A stretch of DNA of 64,000 bases. Origin: Methylophilus rhizosphaerae (GTDB lineage: Bacteria; Pseudomonadota; Gammaproteobacteria; Burkholderiales; Methylophilaceae). This document shows, piece by piece, positions 40,100 through 48,969 of the stretch. How positions within the stretch are numbered: position 1 is the first letter of the stretch; the number at the start of each line of letters is the position of its first letter. The position numbers and the translations under genes were made by a program. The notes under the pieces were generated by a model. The model worked only from the letters and a program-made list of their open reading frames with translations. It made no database searches and was not told the origin of the DNA. The stretch spans positions 1 to 64,000 of the forward strand of contig NZ_FNFX01000004.1 of assembly GCF_900100975.1 (NCBI RefSeq). The letters run 5' to 3'.

Positions 40100-40753
40100 A
40101 TGGAAGACAGTATTAACGAAAACGATATCAAGCATTATCTGAAGGCGCATCCGGACTTTTTCGAAAGTCACGCGCACTTGCTGACAGAACTGTTCCTGCC
40201 CAGCCCGCATGGCAAGGGCACGATTTCGCTGGCCGAGCGCCAGCAAATCGCCCAGCGCGACAAAATCCGTGTGCTGGAATCACGCTTTACCGAACTGATC
40301 CTGACCGCCGAGGAAAATGAAACCACGGCGAATAAAGTGCATGAACTGACACTAGGGTTGCTGTTCGCCAAGGATGTCGCCAGCTTGCATGCACACCTGG
40401 TTGAGTTTCTTGCCAGTCACTTCCAGCTGCCTGGTAGCTGCCTCAGATTATGGGTCAACGAAAGCCATGGTGCCGATGGTATTTTTATTGAAGCCGAAGA
40501 GTCACTGAGAAACTGGGCCAAAGACTTGAGCCAACCCTATTGCGGTACGCTGCCGACCATGGATATCGCCGGCTGGTTTAGCGAAACACCTGCCTCACTG
40601 GCAGTGATCCCCATGCGCTACCAGGAAGTCACCTTTGGCCTGCTGGCAATTCCCAGCGAGCACCGCAGCCGCTTTTATGCCGGCATGGGAACCTTGTTCC
40701 TGAACAGGATCGGGGAGCTGGTCAGCGCCTCCCTCGCCAGATATATCTTATGA
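40100..40753 (+). CDS. DUF484 family protein (GAF-like)
   Basis: The 217-aa product matches DUF484: IKHYLKAHPDFFESHAHLLTEL near the N-terminus, a helical linker, and a GAF-like C-terminal half. The gene lies between dapF and xerC as in many proteobacteria. No biochemical function is established; the constant linkage to xerC hints at a link to chromosome processing. Confidence 0.88.
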   Translation: MEDSINENDIKHYLKAHPDFFESHAHLLTELFLPSPHGKGTISLAERQQIAQRDKIRVLESRFTELILTAEENETTANKVHELTLGLLFAKDVASLHAHLVEFLASHFQLPGSCLRLWVNESHGADGIFIEAEESLRNWAKDLSQPYCGTLPTMDIAGWFSETPASLAVIPMRYQEVTFGLLAIPSEHRSRFYAGMGTLFLNRIGELVSASLARYIL

Positions 40754-40837
40754 AAGCCCCCGCTGAGATTTCCGCCCAGGGGCATTTACCTCGAGCGTCA
40801 ATTGTCAGCGTAACACCAAACATTAGAGGTAATCGCC

Positions 40838-41719
40838 ATGCATGAACTGCTGGATGATTACCTCGACTTCCTGCACTTCGAGCGCGGTTTAAGCGAACAC
40901 ACACGCAACAATTACCAGCGCGATATTTCCCAGTTATTACAGCAACACGGGCAAGCGCTGAAAACCCTGACGCCGCAACATATCCGCCGCAGCATCGCCA
41001 GTTTGCATGCGCAAGGCCTGAGTGGCCGCAGTATCGCCCGCATGCTCTCCAGCTGGCGCGGTTTTTTCAATTACCTGGTATCACATCACCAGTTTCCGGC
41101 CAACCCGGTGATTGGCCTGCGCGCGCCCAAATCACCCAAAACCCTGCCCCATGCCCTGTCCATTGAGCAAACCAGCAAACTGGTGGAACTGGAAGGAGAT
41201 GCGCCCATTGTCGTGCGCGACCGCGCGATACTGGAGCTGTTTTACTCATCAGGGCTACGCCTGAGTGAACTGGTCGGCCTCAACCTGGCACAACTGGGCC
41301 TGCAGGAAAGCGTGGTCACCGTGACCGGTAAAGGCAATAAAACCCGCATGGTGCCACTAGGCAGTAAAGCGATTGCTGCACTGCATGCCTGGCTGGCTGT
41401 CCGTCCGCAATGGCTGCTCAAACGCCCGGCAGAAACTGCGGTGTTTATCAGCCAGCAAGGCCGACGCATCAACGGACGCACGATACAGATGCGCATCAAT
41501 GACTGGGCGGTAAAGCAGGGTCTGCACAACCATGTACATCCGCACATGCTGCGTCACAGCTTTGCCAGCCATGTACTGCAAAGCAGTGGCGACTTGCGCG
41601 CCGTGCAGGAAATGCTGGGGCATGCCAATATCAGTACCACGCAGGTGTATACCCACCTCGATTTCCAGCACCTGAGCAAAATTTATGATGCCGCACACCC
41701 GCGTGCGCGCAAGAAATAG
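40838..41719 (+). CDS. xerC: Tyrosine recombinase XerC
   Basis: XerC, with XerD, resolves chromosome dimers at dif. The 293-aa product has an N-terminal SAM-like core-binding domain (YLDFLHFERGLSEHTRNNY) and a catalytic domain with SSGLRLSELVGL (Arg), GKGNKTRMVP (Lys), HMLRHSFASHVL (His, Arg), GHANISTTQVYTHLD (His and the nucleophile Tyr). GAGGTAA precedes the ATG. Context dapF-DUF484-xerC marks it as the housekeeping enzyme rather than an island integrase. Confidence 0.95.
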   Translation: MHELLDDYLDFLHFERGLSEHTRNNYQRDISQLLQQHGQALKTLTPQHIRRSIASLHAQGLSGRSIARMLSSWRGFFNYLVSHHQFPANPVIGLRAPKSPKTLPHALSIEQTSKLVELEGDAPIVVRDRAILELFYSSGLRLSELVGLNLAQLGLQESVVTVTGKGNKTRMVPLGSKAIAALHAWLAVRPQWLLKRPAETAVFISQQGRRINGRTIQMRINDWAVKQGLHNHVHPHMLRHSFASHVLQSSGDLRAVQEMLGHANISTTQVYTHLDFQHLSKIYDAAHPRARKK

Positions 41720-41903
41720 CATTTTTTGCCGCCATGATGTGGCGAGGCACGGTTTTGTATCCCCGCAAAATATGGCAAAATAACCCTACTAAATTGGTAA
41801 ACCTTTTGCCAGGCCCGCTGTTCTAAGCATCACGGGTTGTAAACATCACGTCGATTTTTAAAATCAAATTACCCTTTTCAACAAACCATAAAAAGGAAAC
41901 TCC

Positions 41904-42488
41904 ATGGAACATACCTTACCACCATTGCCATTTGCGAAAAACGCACTGGCACCCCACATGTCTGAAGAAACCTTTGAATATCACTACGGCAAGCACCACC
42001 AGGCTTATGTGACCAACCTGAACAACCTGATCAAAGGCACTGAATTCGAAAACGCCAGCCTGGAAGAGATCGTCAAGAAATCTTCCGGCGGCATCTACAA
42101 CAATTCTGCCCAAATATGGAACCACACCTTTTTCTGGAACTGCCTGTCTCCCAACGGCGGCGGCGAACCAACAGGTGCACTGGCAGACGCCATCAAAGCC
42201 AAATGGGGTTCTTACGACGAGTTCAAGAAAGCCTTCCAGACCTCAGCTGTTGGCAACTTCGGTTCTGGCTGGACCTGGCTGGTGAAAAAAGCCGACGGTT
42301 CTGTTGATATCGTCAACATGGGCGCAGCCGGTACACCGTTGACCACTGGCGACAAAGCGCTATTAACTATCGACGTATGGGAACATGCCTATTACATCGA
42401 CCACCGCAATGCACGTCCCAAATTCGTGGAAACTTTCCTGAACCATCTGGTTAACTGGGAATTTGCTGCCAAGAACTTTGCAGGCTGA
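41904..42488 (+). CDS. sodB: Superoxide dismutase, iron type
   Basis: The 194-aa cytoplasmic enzyme removes superoxide. Metal ligands are visible in [11 protein letters not shown] (His), WNHTFFW (His), and [13 protein letters not shown] (Asp, His). [12 protein letters not shown] and [10 protein letters not shown] are typical of the Fe form, although Mn use cannot be excluded. AAAAGGAAA precedes the start. The 184-bp upstream region has no gene and no promoter that I can fix with confidence. Confidence 0.95.
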   Translation: MEHTLPPLPFAKNALAPHMSEETFEYHYGKHHQAYVTNLNNLIKGTEFENASLEEIVKKSSGGIYNNSAQIWNHTFFWNCLSPNGGGEPTGALADAIKAKWGSYDEFKKAFQTSAVGNFGSGWTWLVKKADGSVDIVNMGAAGTPLTTGDKALLTIDVWEHAYYIDHRNARPKFVETFLNHLVNWEFAAKNFAG

Positions 42489-42526
42489 TTCTCGCTGATT
42501 TGACGTAACTAATACGTCACTTTCAG

Positions 42527-42560
42527 AGGCCTCTAAATTAATTTTTAGAGGCCTTTTTTG
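42527..42560 (+). terminator. Rho-independent terminator after sodB
   Basis: AGGCCTCTAAA, loop of 6 nt, TTTAGAGGCCT followed by a T run, 38 bp after the sodB stop. It marks the boundary between the housekeeping segment and the AT-rich accessory segment. Confidence 0.9.
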
Positions 42561-42650
42561 AATAAATATTTAATTTCTTATTGATACCTGTTCATAACAA
42601 AAGATGCAACACAGCTTATTCAAGTAGACCACAATAAGCGTAGAATATGT

Positions 42651-44117
42651 CTACTCTAATGTAGATGCTGACTGAGTTATATAATGGCTTTCAGGAATCG
42701 TGGACTCCCACCCGCCCCCAAGGCTTTTGTATAAATTGATCATATTCTGCGAAACAGAAACTTTGCTATTTATCAATTCTTCTTTTGAAGCTAATAAGGA
42801 TTTTTGAACAGCTAGCACGTTCAGAAAATCAATCACTCCCTCTGTGTAGCGTCTTTGAGCTATCCTTAAGGCTAATCCATTCTTTTCAACCGCTTCCTGC
42901 AGTTTTGAGTGCCGCTGTTGTTCTGCAAAATAATTTGCTAACGTTGAATCAACTTCATTCCACGCGTTTAATATTGTCGATTGGTAATTTATCGCGGCCT
43001 CTTGTTGCTCGGCTTTCTTAAGCTCAAGTGTTCCTTTCAGTTTCCCACCATTAAAGACTGGCAGGGAGAAAATTGGCCCGATGAAGAACTGTCGGGTGGC
43101 CCAGTTTCCTAATTTTGAAAGCTGTAATGTTTCACTAGCAAATCCACCAGTTAGAGATATTCGCGGGTAGAAGTCAGCGATTGCAATCCCTATTTCTGCA
43201 GTAGCAGCACTAAGGTTAGCCTCCGCTTTCCTAATATCAGGTCTTCGTCTTACTAGTTCTGATGGAAGACCGACAGGAACATTCCTTGGTGGATTAGGAA
43301 TCGCCTTACCTCCGCCAAGCAAAGATGAAAGGGAACTTGGTGGTTGAGCTAGTAAAACCCCTATAGCATTTATCAATACCGTTTGCTCGGCCTCAACTAA
43401 AGGTATTTTGGATTGAATTGATGCTATCTGTGCCTCAGAATTAGAAACATCCAAATGGGTTGTTACCCCATTCGCAAATTTTGCTTTAGTTAAGTAAGCA
43501 CTTCGCTCAGCAATTTCAAGGTTTTCATCCAGTATGGACTTCAATGATTGTGCTCCTCGCAGAGCAATATAAAGCCGAGCGATTTCAGATTCAACCGTGA
43601 TGACAGCAAATCTCTGATCATCAAGAGCTGCTTCAGTTTTAGCATCAGCTGCTGCTGTTATCTTTTCAATTCTGCCAAATAGATCTAACTCCCAATTTGC
43701 CTCCAATCCCGCTCGAATATTATTAAAACTGGAAGAACCGGCTGCCAAAGGCGGCATGTGTGGTCCATTGGGGTTCGATCTCGAATTCAAGAAGTTTCCA
43801 TCTGCTGTTACCTGAGGATAATAGATTGCACCGTTGACTTGTCTCTGTGCCCTGCTTTGTAAAACCCGTGATATCGCAGCCTTTACACTCAGGTTTTCTT
43901 CCACTACCCTTTCTTCAATTTGCGATAGTATTGGATCGTTGAACATCCTCCACCAATTAGAAGGTGGGGAGTCCTCAATCGGCATGCTTCCAACGCTATG
44001 TTCGATTGCGGATCTATAATTACCTACCGGTTTCTTGATCGATTCAATTTCGTTTTTTGTTGTAATTGAGCATCCCTGCAGCACTAGAAACAAAATGGAC
44101 ATAAACTGATATTTCAT
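42651..44117 (-). CDS. Outer-membrane efflux lipoprotein, NodT/OprM family
   Basis: This 488-aa protein is the TolC-like outer-membrane channel of the three-gene pump. It has a lipoprotein signal with lipobox LVLQGC (Cys16) and two OEP repeats of long helices; conserved segments include DLFGRIEK, the GLPSELVRRRPDIRKAEANL motif and PVFNGGKLKG. Its ATG overlaps the adaptor stop by 4 bp (ATGA), so the genes are coupled. Last gene of the pump operon. The stop overlaps a 7-bp inverted repeat without a T run. Confidence 0.93.
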   Translation of the reverse strand: MKYQFMSILFLVLQGCSITTKNEIESIKKPVGNYRSAIEHSVGSMPIEDSPPSNWWRMFNDPILSQIEERVVEENLSVKAAISRVLQSRAQRQVNGAIYYPQVTADGNFLNSRSNPNGPHMPPLAAGSSSFNNIRAGLEANWELDLFGRIEKITAAADAKTEAALDDQRFAVITVESEIARLYIALRGAQSLKSILDENLEIAERSAYLTKAKFANGVTTHLDVSNSEAQIASIQSKIPLVEAEQTVLINAIGVLLAQPPSSLSSLLGGGKAIPNPPRNVPVGLPSELVRRRPDIRKAEANLSAATAEIGIAIADFYPRISLTGGFASETLQLSKLGNWATRQFFIGPIFSLPVFNGGKLKGTLELKKAEQQEAAINYQSTILNAWNEVDSTLANYFAEQQRHSKLQEAVEKNGLALRIAQRRYTEGVIDFLNVLAVQKSLLASKEELINSKVSVSQNMINLYKSLGGGWESTIPESHYITQSASTLE

Positions 44118-45190
44118 TGCTTAACTCCGCCTTCTTTCAGGAGTTTATTGCTATGCCCCATTTCGGTTCTTACGCTCGGTATGACTGACATACCCACTCT
44201 CAGTTTTTCAAGTTGGTCATCACTCGCATTGAGCATAATCTTTACCGGAATTCGTTGAACGATTTTAGTGAAGTTACCAGTGGCATTGTCGGGTTGAATA
44301 GGCGCAAAGGCTACATCTGTTGCAGGTGCCAGACTATCAATATAACCTTTGAGGTGCATGTCAGGATAACTGTCCACTTTTATATCGACCTTCTGAAACA
44401 ACCGCATATTCTTAACTTGGTTTTCTTGAAAATTTGCTACCACAAACTGTTTTCTTACAGGCACAATTGCTAACATGGATGTGCCGACATGAAGATAAGC
44501 GCCAGGGCGTACTGACTTTCTTCCAATCACGCCATCGATAGGTGCCGTGATGACGGTATAAGACAGACTCAGTAAAGCTTGCTCTTTGATGGCTTCAAAT
44601 TTCTTCAAATTTGCCCGGGCTTTTTCCCTGTCTGCTAGTAGTATATTTAATTGCAACTCCACTGTTCGGAGATTTGCTTTTTCCCTAATTCCAGTGGCCT
44701 GACTTTGACTCAGCTGGGCAATTGCCTGCTGATTTTCTTGGATAGTTCCTGCGCCATCTGCAGAAAGATTCATATATCTTGTTGCATTGGACTCAGCAAG
44801 CGTAATGCTGGCATTTGCGGAAACGATGTTTGCCTTAACCTGATCAATCAAGGTTGGTTGTCGGGCTATTTCTGCTTCAAGTTTCTCCATCTCAGCTTTG
44901 GCTACTCCTACATCGGCGTATGCGCTATCAACTAATGCCTGATAATCCCGGTTATCAATGATCACTAAAGGATCACCGGCTTTTACCAACTGATTATCCT
45001 CAACCAATACTTGCTCAACAATCCCACTTACTTTTGGGGAGACAAGCGTAAAGTCGGCTGTTATATATGCATCATTTGTAGTTTCTGACTGACCCTCACT
45101 GAAGTACCCACATCCAACTAAATTCGTAGTCAACATCGCGACGATCAATATCTTGCTGTGAATGTCCTTTGAATCTTCAAGAATTAACAT
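44114..45190 (-). CDS. Periplasmic adaptor subunit, HlyD/EmrA-like
   Basis: The 358-aa membrane-fusion protein links the inner- and outer-membrane parts of the pump. Residues show the lipoyl half-motifs (VSPKVSGIVEQVLVEDNQLV and YTVITAPIDGVIGRKSVRPG), a helical hairpin between, and the beta-barrel region QFVVANFQENQVKNM. The N-terminus has MLTTNLVGCGYF, a lipobox-like sequence, so it may be a lipoprotein rather than an anchored protein like EmrA. Starts at 45205 and 45190 are both possible; neither has a clear ribosome site. It begins about 25 bp after the MFS gene. Confidence 0.92.
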   Translation of the reverse strand: MLILEDSKDIHSKILIVAMLTTNLVGCGYFSEGQSETTNDAYITADFTLVSPKVSGIVEQVLVEDNQLVKAGDPLVIIDNRDYQALVDSAYADVGVAKAEMEKLEAEIARQPTLIDQVKANIVSANASITLAESNATRYMNLSADGAGTIQENQQAIAQLSQSQATGIREKANLRTVELQLNILLADREKARANLKKFEAIKEQALLSLSYTVITAPIDGVIGRKSVRPGAYLHVGTSMLAIVPVRKQFVVANFQENQVKNMRLFQKVDIKVDSYPDMHLKGYIDSLAPATDVAFAPIQPDNATGNFTKIVQRIPVKIMLNASDDQLEKLRVGMSVIPSVRTEMGHSNKLLKEGGVKQ

Positions 45191-45215
45191 ATTTAATATC
45201 CACATTATTTAAAAA

Positions 45216-46892
45216 CTATTGAACAGGCCATGGGGGATAAACCCTGGTTGGTAAAATTGCTACTAATATCAATAAAGCCAATGCAATAACCAACAGAACT
45301 TGATAAACATCAGCCATCGCTAAGGTCAATGACTGTAATTTGATTTGTTCTGCTACCAGTTCCAACGAAAAGTGGCTAGTTATCGATTTTCCGATCAAGC
45401 TATTTAAGGAAGCATCAAAAACGCCCATGCGCTCATACAGTGCAGCAGAATTTCTGCCCAATTGGCTTGTTAATACGGATGAGTGGTAGTCCATCCGAAT
45501 GTGACCGAAACCTTCAACTAACGTAGTAATCAATACGGCTGAAAAACCTTTGGTAGCATTGAACATTGCAGATATATAAGGTCCGTCTGCCGCAGGCATA
45601 TCTGCTACCACTATCATCAGGATTGGCAAAATCGTTAATGGCTGCCCTAAGGCTTGAAGCATCAATACAAAATAAAAGTCTGTTTGTACCCAATCTGAAG
45701 TCAGGTCAGTAGATAAATAAAATGAATAGCTCAAAATGCTGATACCGCATGCAAACACCCATCGTGCATCCACTCTTTTAATATTCAGGATCGCAGAAAC
45801 CATCGGTAAAAAAATTAACTGTGGCATCGCAATGATCAGCGCTAAGCCCACGACTTCAGCGGGACGATATCCCTTTACCTCTCCCAAAAATACTAAAGGA
45901 ACAACGATTGCACCTAGATACAAAATCAACAAACCAGCGATTGTTAATGTGGAAAATAAAAAATTTCTGCGCAATAAAATTTGTAATTTGAAGATTGGGT
46001 CTTTATAGAACCACTCATGTACGAGGAATAAACAAAATGTGATTCCTCCAGCCAGGGCAAGCAATGTTATTAACGGGGACTCCAACCAATTCAATCTATC
46101 GGCTTGATGGACGGCGATCACCAGTGCAGCTATTGAAGGGGCGCCTAAAATCAGTCCTGGCCAATCAAATGTTTTCCAGCGGTCAAGGCGTAGCTTGTCT
46201 TGGGGCAAACCCAAAAAAACCGCAACCAGGCTAATCAGGCAAAATGGAATGATGTGCCAAAATATCCAAGCAGTTCCAGCATAATCACTCCACCATGCAG
46301 CCAATGGCGTCGCCATGTTAGGTCCAAATGTCGAGCTAAGCGCATAACCAGCAAACCCGAATAAACGAATGCCTGGCGGACAATACCGAAGGGCAACGGT
46401 AATTAGCAGCGGGGGTAAAAAACCACCCGCTAAGCCTTGAAAAGCCCTAAGGAAATATAAAGTTTCAATATTGGGTGCAAATGGACAACAAAATCCCAAG
46501 ATAGCAAGTAGAGAAGTCATGACGAGGCAGAATCTTCGCAATGTGAAGGTAACGGCGCACCACGGGGCAAAAGCCATTCCAACGACTTGTCCTGCCTGAA
46601 ATAAGGCTTTTAACCAGCTACCTTCATCATGGCCAATCTGCAAGCCGCCTTGGATATCCATCATTGCAATATCTGTCACATGGTCATTGATGCCGGACAT
46701 CATCACAGCAATCAGCACTCCAACCATACCCATAACTATTCGCGGGCCGAAGGGGGGAATTATCACCGGGGGTGATGAAACAGCGGATGGTTTCTTTGAT
46801 TCCAGCTTCGTTTTTATTCTTCCTAATCCATTATTAATGAAAAAGGCAGAAACTAGCTTTCTTGCAAGAGTGGATATGCTTGAATCAAGCAT
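45216..46892 (-). CDS. MFS drug exporter, DHA2 (EmrB/QacA) family
   Basis: The 558-aa inner-membrane protein is the proton-driven pump of the tripartite system. About 14 membrane helices fit the DHA2 subfamily, with motif A/C-like stretches FLRAFQGLAGGFLPPLL and GYALSSTFGPNMATPLAAWW. The cytoplasmic N-terminus before the first helix is about 50 residues, longer than usual, so a later start is possible; no clear ribosome site was found. First gene of the pump operon. Substrate unknown; EmrB-type pumps commonly expel hydrophobic compounds, organic acids or siderophores. Confidence 0.93.
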   Translation of the reverse strand: MLDSSISTLARKLVSAFFINNGLGRIKTKLESKKPSAVSSPPVIIPPFGPRIVMGMVGVLIAVMMSGINDHVTDIAMMDIQGGLQIGHDEGSWLKALFQAGQVVGMAFAPWCAVTFTLRRFCLVMTSLLAILGFCCPFAPNIETLYFLRAFQGLAGGFLPPLLITVALRYCPPGIRLFGFAGYALSSTFGPNMATPLAAWWSDYAGTAWIFWHIIPFCLISLVAVFLGLPQDKLRLDRWKTFDWPGLILGAPSIAALVIAVHQADRLNWLESPLITLLALAGGITFCLFLVHEWFYKDPIFKLQILLRRNFLFSTLTIAGLLILYLGAIVVPLVFLGEVKGYRPAEVVGLALIIAMPQLIFLPMVSAILNIKRVDARWVFACGISILSYSFYLSTDLTSDWVQTDFYFVLMLQALGQPLTILPILMIVVADMPAADGPYISAMFNATKGFSAVLITTLVEGFGHIRMDYHSSVLTSQLGRNSAALYERMGVFDASLNSLIGKSITSHFSLELVAEQIKLQSLTLAMADVYQVLLVIALALLILVAILPTRVYPPWPVQ

Positions 46893-47004
46893 GTGAATTG
46901 CGCCAAATAAATGAGATGGCGAATTCTATTAAGAGGGGTTTAATGCATCAATGGCACGATTAGCAACATATAAGTGCATGGAACACAACTATTAGCGGGA
47001 TTTC

Positions 47005-47907
47005 TTAATGATTCTTCTGGCATATTTCCAGGATGCAACTCCTTAACCACTTATGAATTGCATCATTATGAAGTCTTGGATGCCAGGCTTGCCTGATCAT
47101 GAATGTCTCTAGGTTAAGTGGAAGGGGAAAGGATTTTAACTTCGTTTCAAGTTTTTCTAAGCCGAATAGGGAGTAGGTGGGAATCGGCATAATCAAATGA
47201 GAGCCAGCCAGGGTAAACAACGCCATCGTAAATGAAGGTGAAATAATGGCTACTTTTCTATTCAGGCCCAATTTATTAAGCTCTATATCGATAGGCCCGG
47301 CACTTAGGCCTTTTCTGGATACATTCACTTGATCATATTTCGCAAAAGATTCCGGTGTAATCTCATCATTGAATATGGGGTGATCCTTATGAGCCAAGCC
47401 AATGAATTTAGTTGTAAATAAATGCTGTACTTTAACCTCTGGGTCAAGAGCATTACTAGCACCGATCCAGAGATCAATTCTCCCTTCTCTTAAGGCATTA
47501 TCATCTAAATCATGTTCGACAGTAAATTTAAGCGTTATTTTCGGAGCCTGAGACTGGAGTCGCTTTAACAAGCGTTCACCATAGGACATTACAAAAACAT
47601 CATTGGCTCTAATAATGAACTGTCGTTCTATATCTTGGAGATTATCAATAGACCCAAGTTGCAAAAGACCAACTGCAGTTTCAGCTGTTGTCCTGACCAA
47701 ATCCCTCAATTCCAAGGCTCTCACTGTGGGTACTAGTCCTCGGCCCGCTCTAACTAGTATCGGATCGCCCACAGTTTCCCGAATTCTAGTGAGGGTTCGG
47801 CTCATAGCAGGCGGACTCAAATTCATTCTCCGAGCAGCAGCAACTACGCTTTGCTCTTCCAGCAAAATATCCAATGCAATTAGCAAATTCAAATCCGGAT
47901 GATTCAT
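47005..47907 (-). CDS. LysR-type transcriptional regulator
   Basis: The 300-aa regulator has an N-terminal winged helix-turn-helix (DLNLLIALDILLEEQSVVAAARRMNLSPPAMSRTL, split here for reading) and a type 2 periplasmic-binding-protein effector domain from about residue 90. The sequence resembles the NodD/NahR-like branch in its opening DLNLL. The ATG at 47907 is preferred over a TTG twelve codons upstream. It lies 112 bp upstream of the pump genes on the same strand and is divergent from the 2OG oxygenase, so either could be its target. Confidence 0.92.
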   Translation of the reverse strand: MNHPDLNLLIALDILLEEQSVVAAARRMNLSPPAMSRTLTRIRETVGDPILVRAGRGLVPTVRALELRDLVRTTAETAVGLLQLGSIDNLQDIERQFIIRANDVFVMSYGERLLKRLQSQAPKITLKFTVEHDLDDNALREGRIDLWIGASNALDPEVKVQHLFTTKFIGLAHKDHPIFNDEITPESFAKYDQVNVSRKGLSAGPIDIELNKLGLNRKVAIISPSFTMALFTLAGSHLIMPIPTYSLFGLEKLETKLKSFPLPLNLETFMIRQAWHPRLHNDAIHKWLRSCILEICQKNH

Positions 47908-48090
47908 AGCAATGATTGGTTTCCCATACCCCAGTTCTATCAAGATAAAAACTATTTAGACTAGACTCCTTAATTCAGCTTAATGTTGTTGATTTATATG
48001 GTCAAGAAGTAGTTTTCTCCTCAAGGCACACGAATTCAATAGCAAGACTCGGAGTGACTATACTTTTCTATCCGGGTATCGTTGGGGAGT

Positions 48091-48110
48091 TGAGAGAAAA
48101 CTAGCTCTCA
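48091..48110 (+). promoter_or_regulatory. Inverted repeat in the leader of the 2OG oxygenase gene
   Basis: TGAGAG, 8-nt spacer, CTCTCA: perfect 6-bp arms, 18 bp before the start codon. It may be an operator for the divergent LysR or the TetR protein, or an RNA hairpin close to the GAGG ribosome site at 48118-48121. Confidence 0.45.
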
Positions 48111-48128
48111 TAGCAAAAGAGGCAAAAA

Positions 48129-48881
48129 ATGAAAACGACTCAGGTTAATTCTATCGACAATAACTTATACGCTGAAGACTTCAATATGCCGCCCTTGGAT
48201 GAATGGAGTTCAATTGAAGATCAATTAAATGGCAGAGGATTCTGTGTCATTAAATCTTTAATGACATCTGATGCGTGTCAGAATTTGATCAGTAAATATT
48301 CAGATAATGAAAAATTTCGAAAACGTGTCGTGATGGAACGACATGGGTTCGGCAGTGGCGAATATAAGTACTTTGGTTCACCATTGACTACGGGTATAGT
48401 TCATTTAAGAGCCGAGTTGTATAAACGTTTAGCCCCCATTGCTAATAGATGGAATTCTGCTTTAGGTATAAAGCAGACTTTCCCCGTATCTCACGCAGAT
48501 TTTTTATCTCAATGTCATGAAAATGGGCAGAATCTGCCAACTCCCCTTCTACTCAAATATCAAACCAACGATTTCAATTGCCTCCACCAGGACCTATATG
48601 GGGATTATGTGTTTCCGTTACAAATAGTAATTCTTCTGTCTCAGCCAGAGGTGGATTTTACGGGCGGAGAGTTTGTAATTACTGAGCAACGCCCCCGAAT
48701 GCAATCCAAAGTTGAAGTAGTGCACTTTCAAAAAGGAGACGCAGTAGTTTTTGCTGTTCACAACAGGCCTGTCAATGGCACTCGAGGAGTTTATAAGGTC
48801 AATCTACGACACGGCGTTAGTCGGGTAAGCTCTGGAAACCGCTACGCATTCGGGATAATTTTGCATGATGCAATGAATTAA
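48129..48881 (+). CDS. 2-oxoglutarate/Fe(II)-dependent oxygenase
   Basis: The 250-aa product is a non-heme iron dioxygenase. The iron triad is H153-x-D155 (CLHQDLYGD) and H228 (NLRHGVSRV), with R232 or R238 to bind 2-oxoglutarate; the segment FTGGEFVITEQRPRMQSKVE is typical of the prolyl-hydroxylase-like subgroup. The C-terminus GNRYAFGIILHDA is a family hallmark. Substrate is unknown; it could act on a small molecule or a protein. GAGG lies before the ATG. The gene is followed after 88 bp by the alcohol dehydrogenase gene and is divergent from lysR. Confidence 0.88.
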   Translation: MKTTQVNSIDNNLYAEDFNMPPLDEWSSIEDQLNGRGFCVIKSLMTSDACQNLISKYSDNEKFRKRVVMERHGFGSGEYKYFGSPLTTGIVHLRAELYKRLAPIANRWNSALGIKQTFPVSHADFLSQCHENGQNLPTPLLLKYQTNDFNCLHQDLYGDYVFPLQIVILLSQPEVDFTGGEFVITEQRPRMQSKVEVVHFQKGDAVVFAVHNRPVNGTRGVYKVNLRHGVSRVSSGNRYAFGIILHDAMN

Positions 48882-48969
48882 ATATTCTTTAATTTGAAAG
48901 CAAGAATCGGAGTTTTTGTGAAAGGTTTTCAGATTTAACTTATCGTTGAAATTCACGAAAGGAAAATCA

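Noticed and set aside
40838-41719. Tyrosine recombinase close to the AT-rich segment, possibly an island integrase.
   Set aside because: Sequence and the dapF-DUF484-xerC context identify it as housekeeping XerC, and sodB lies between it and the segment.
42623-42655. AGTAGAC/GTCTACT inverted repeat overlapping the stop of the outer-membrane channel gene.
   Set aside because: The loop is 19 nt and there is no T run, so it is not a credible terminator. No operator role can be argued from one copy.
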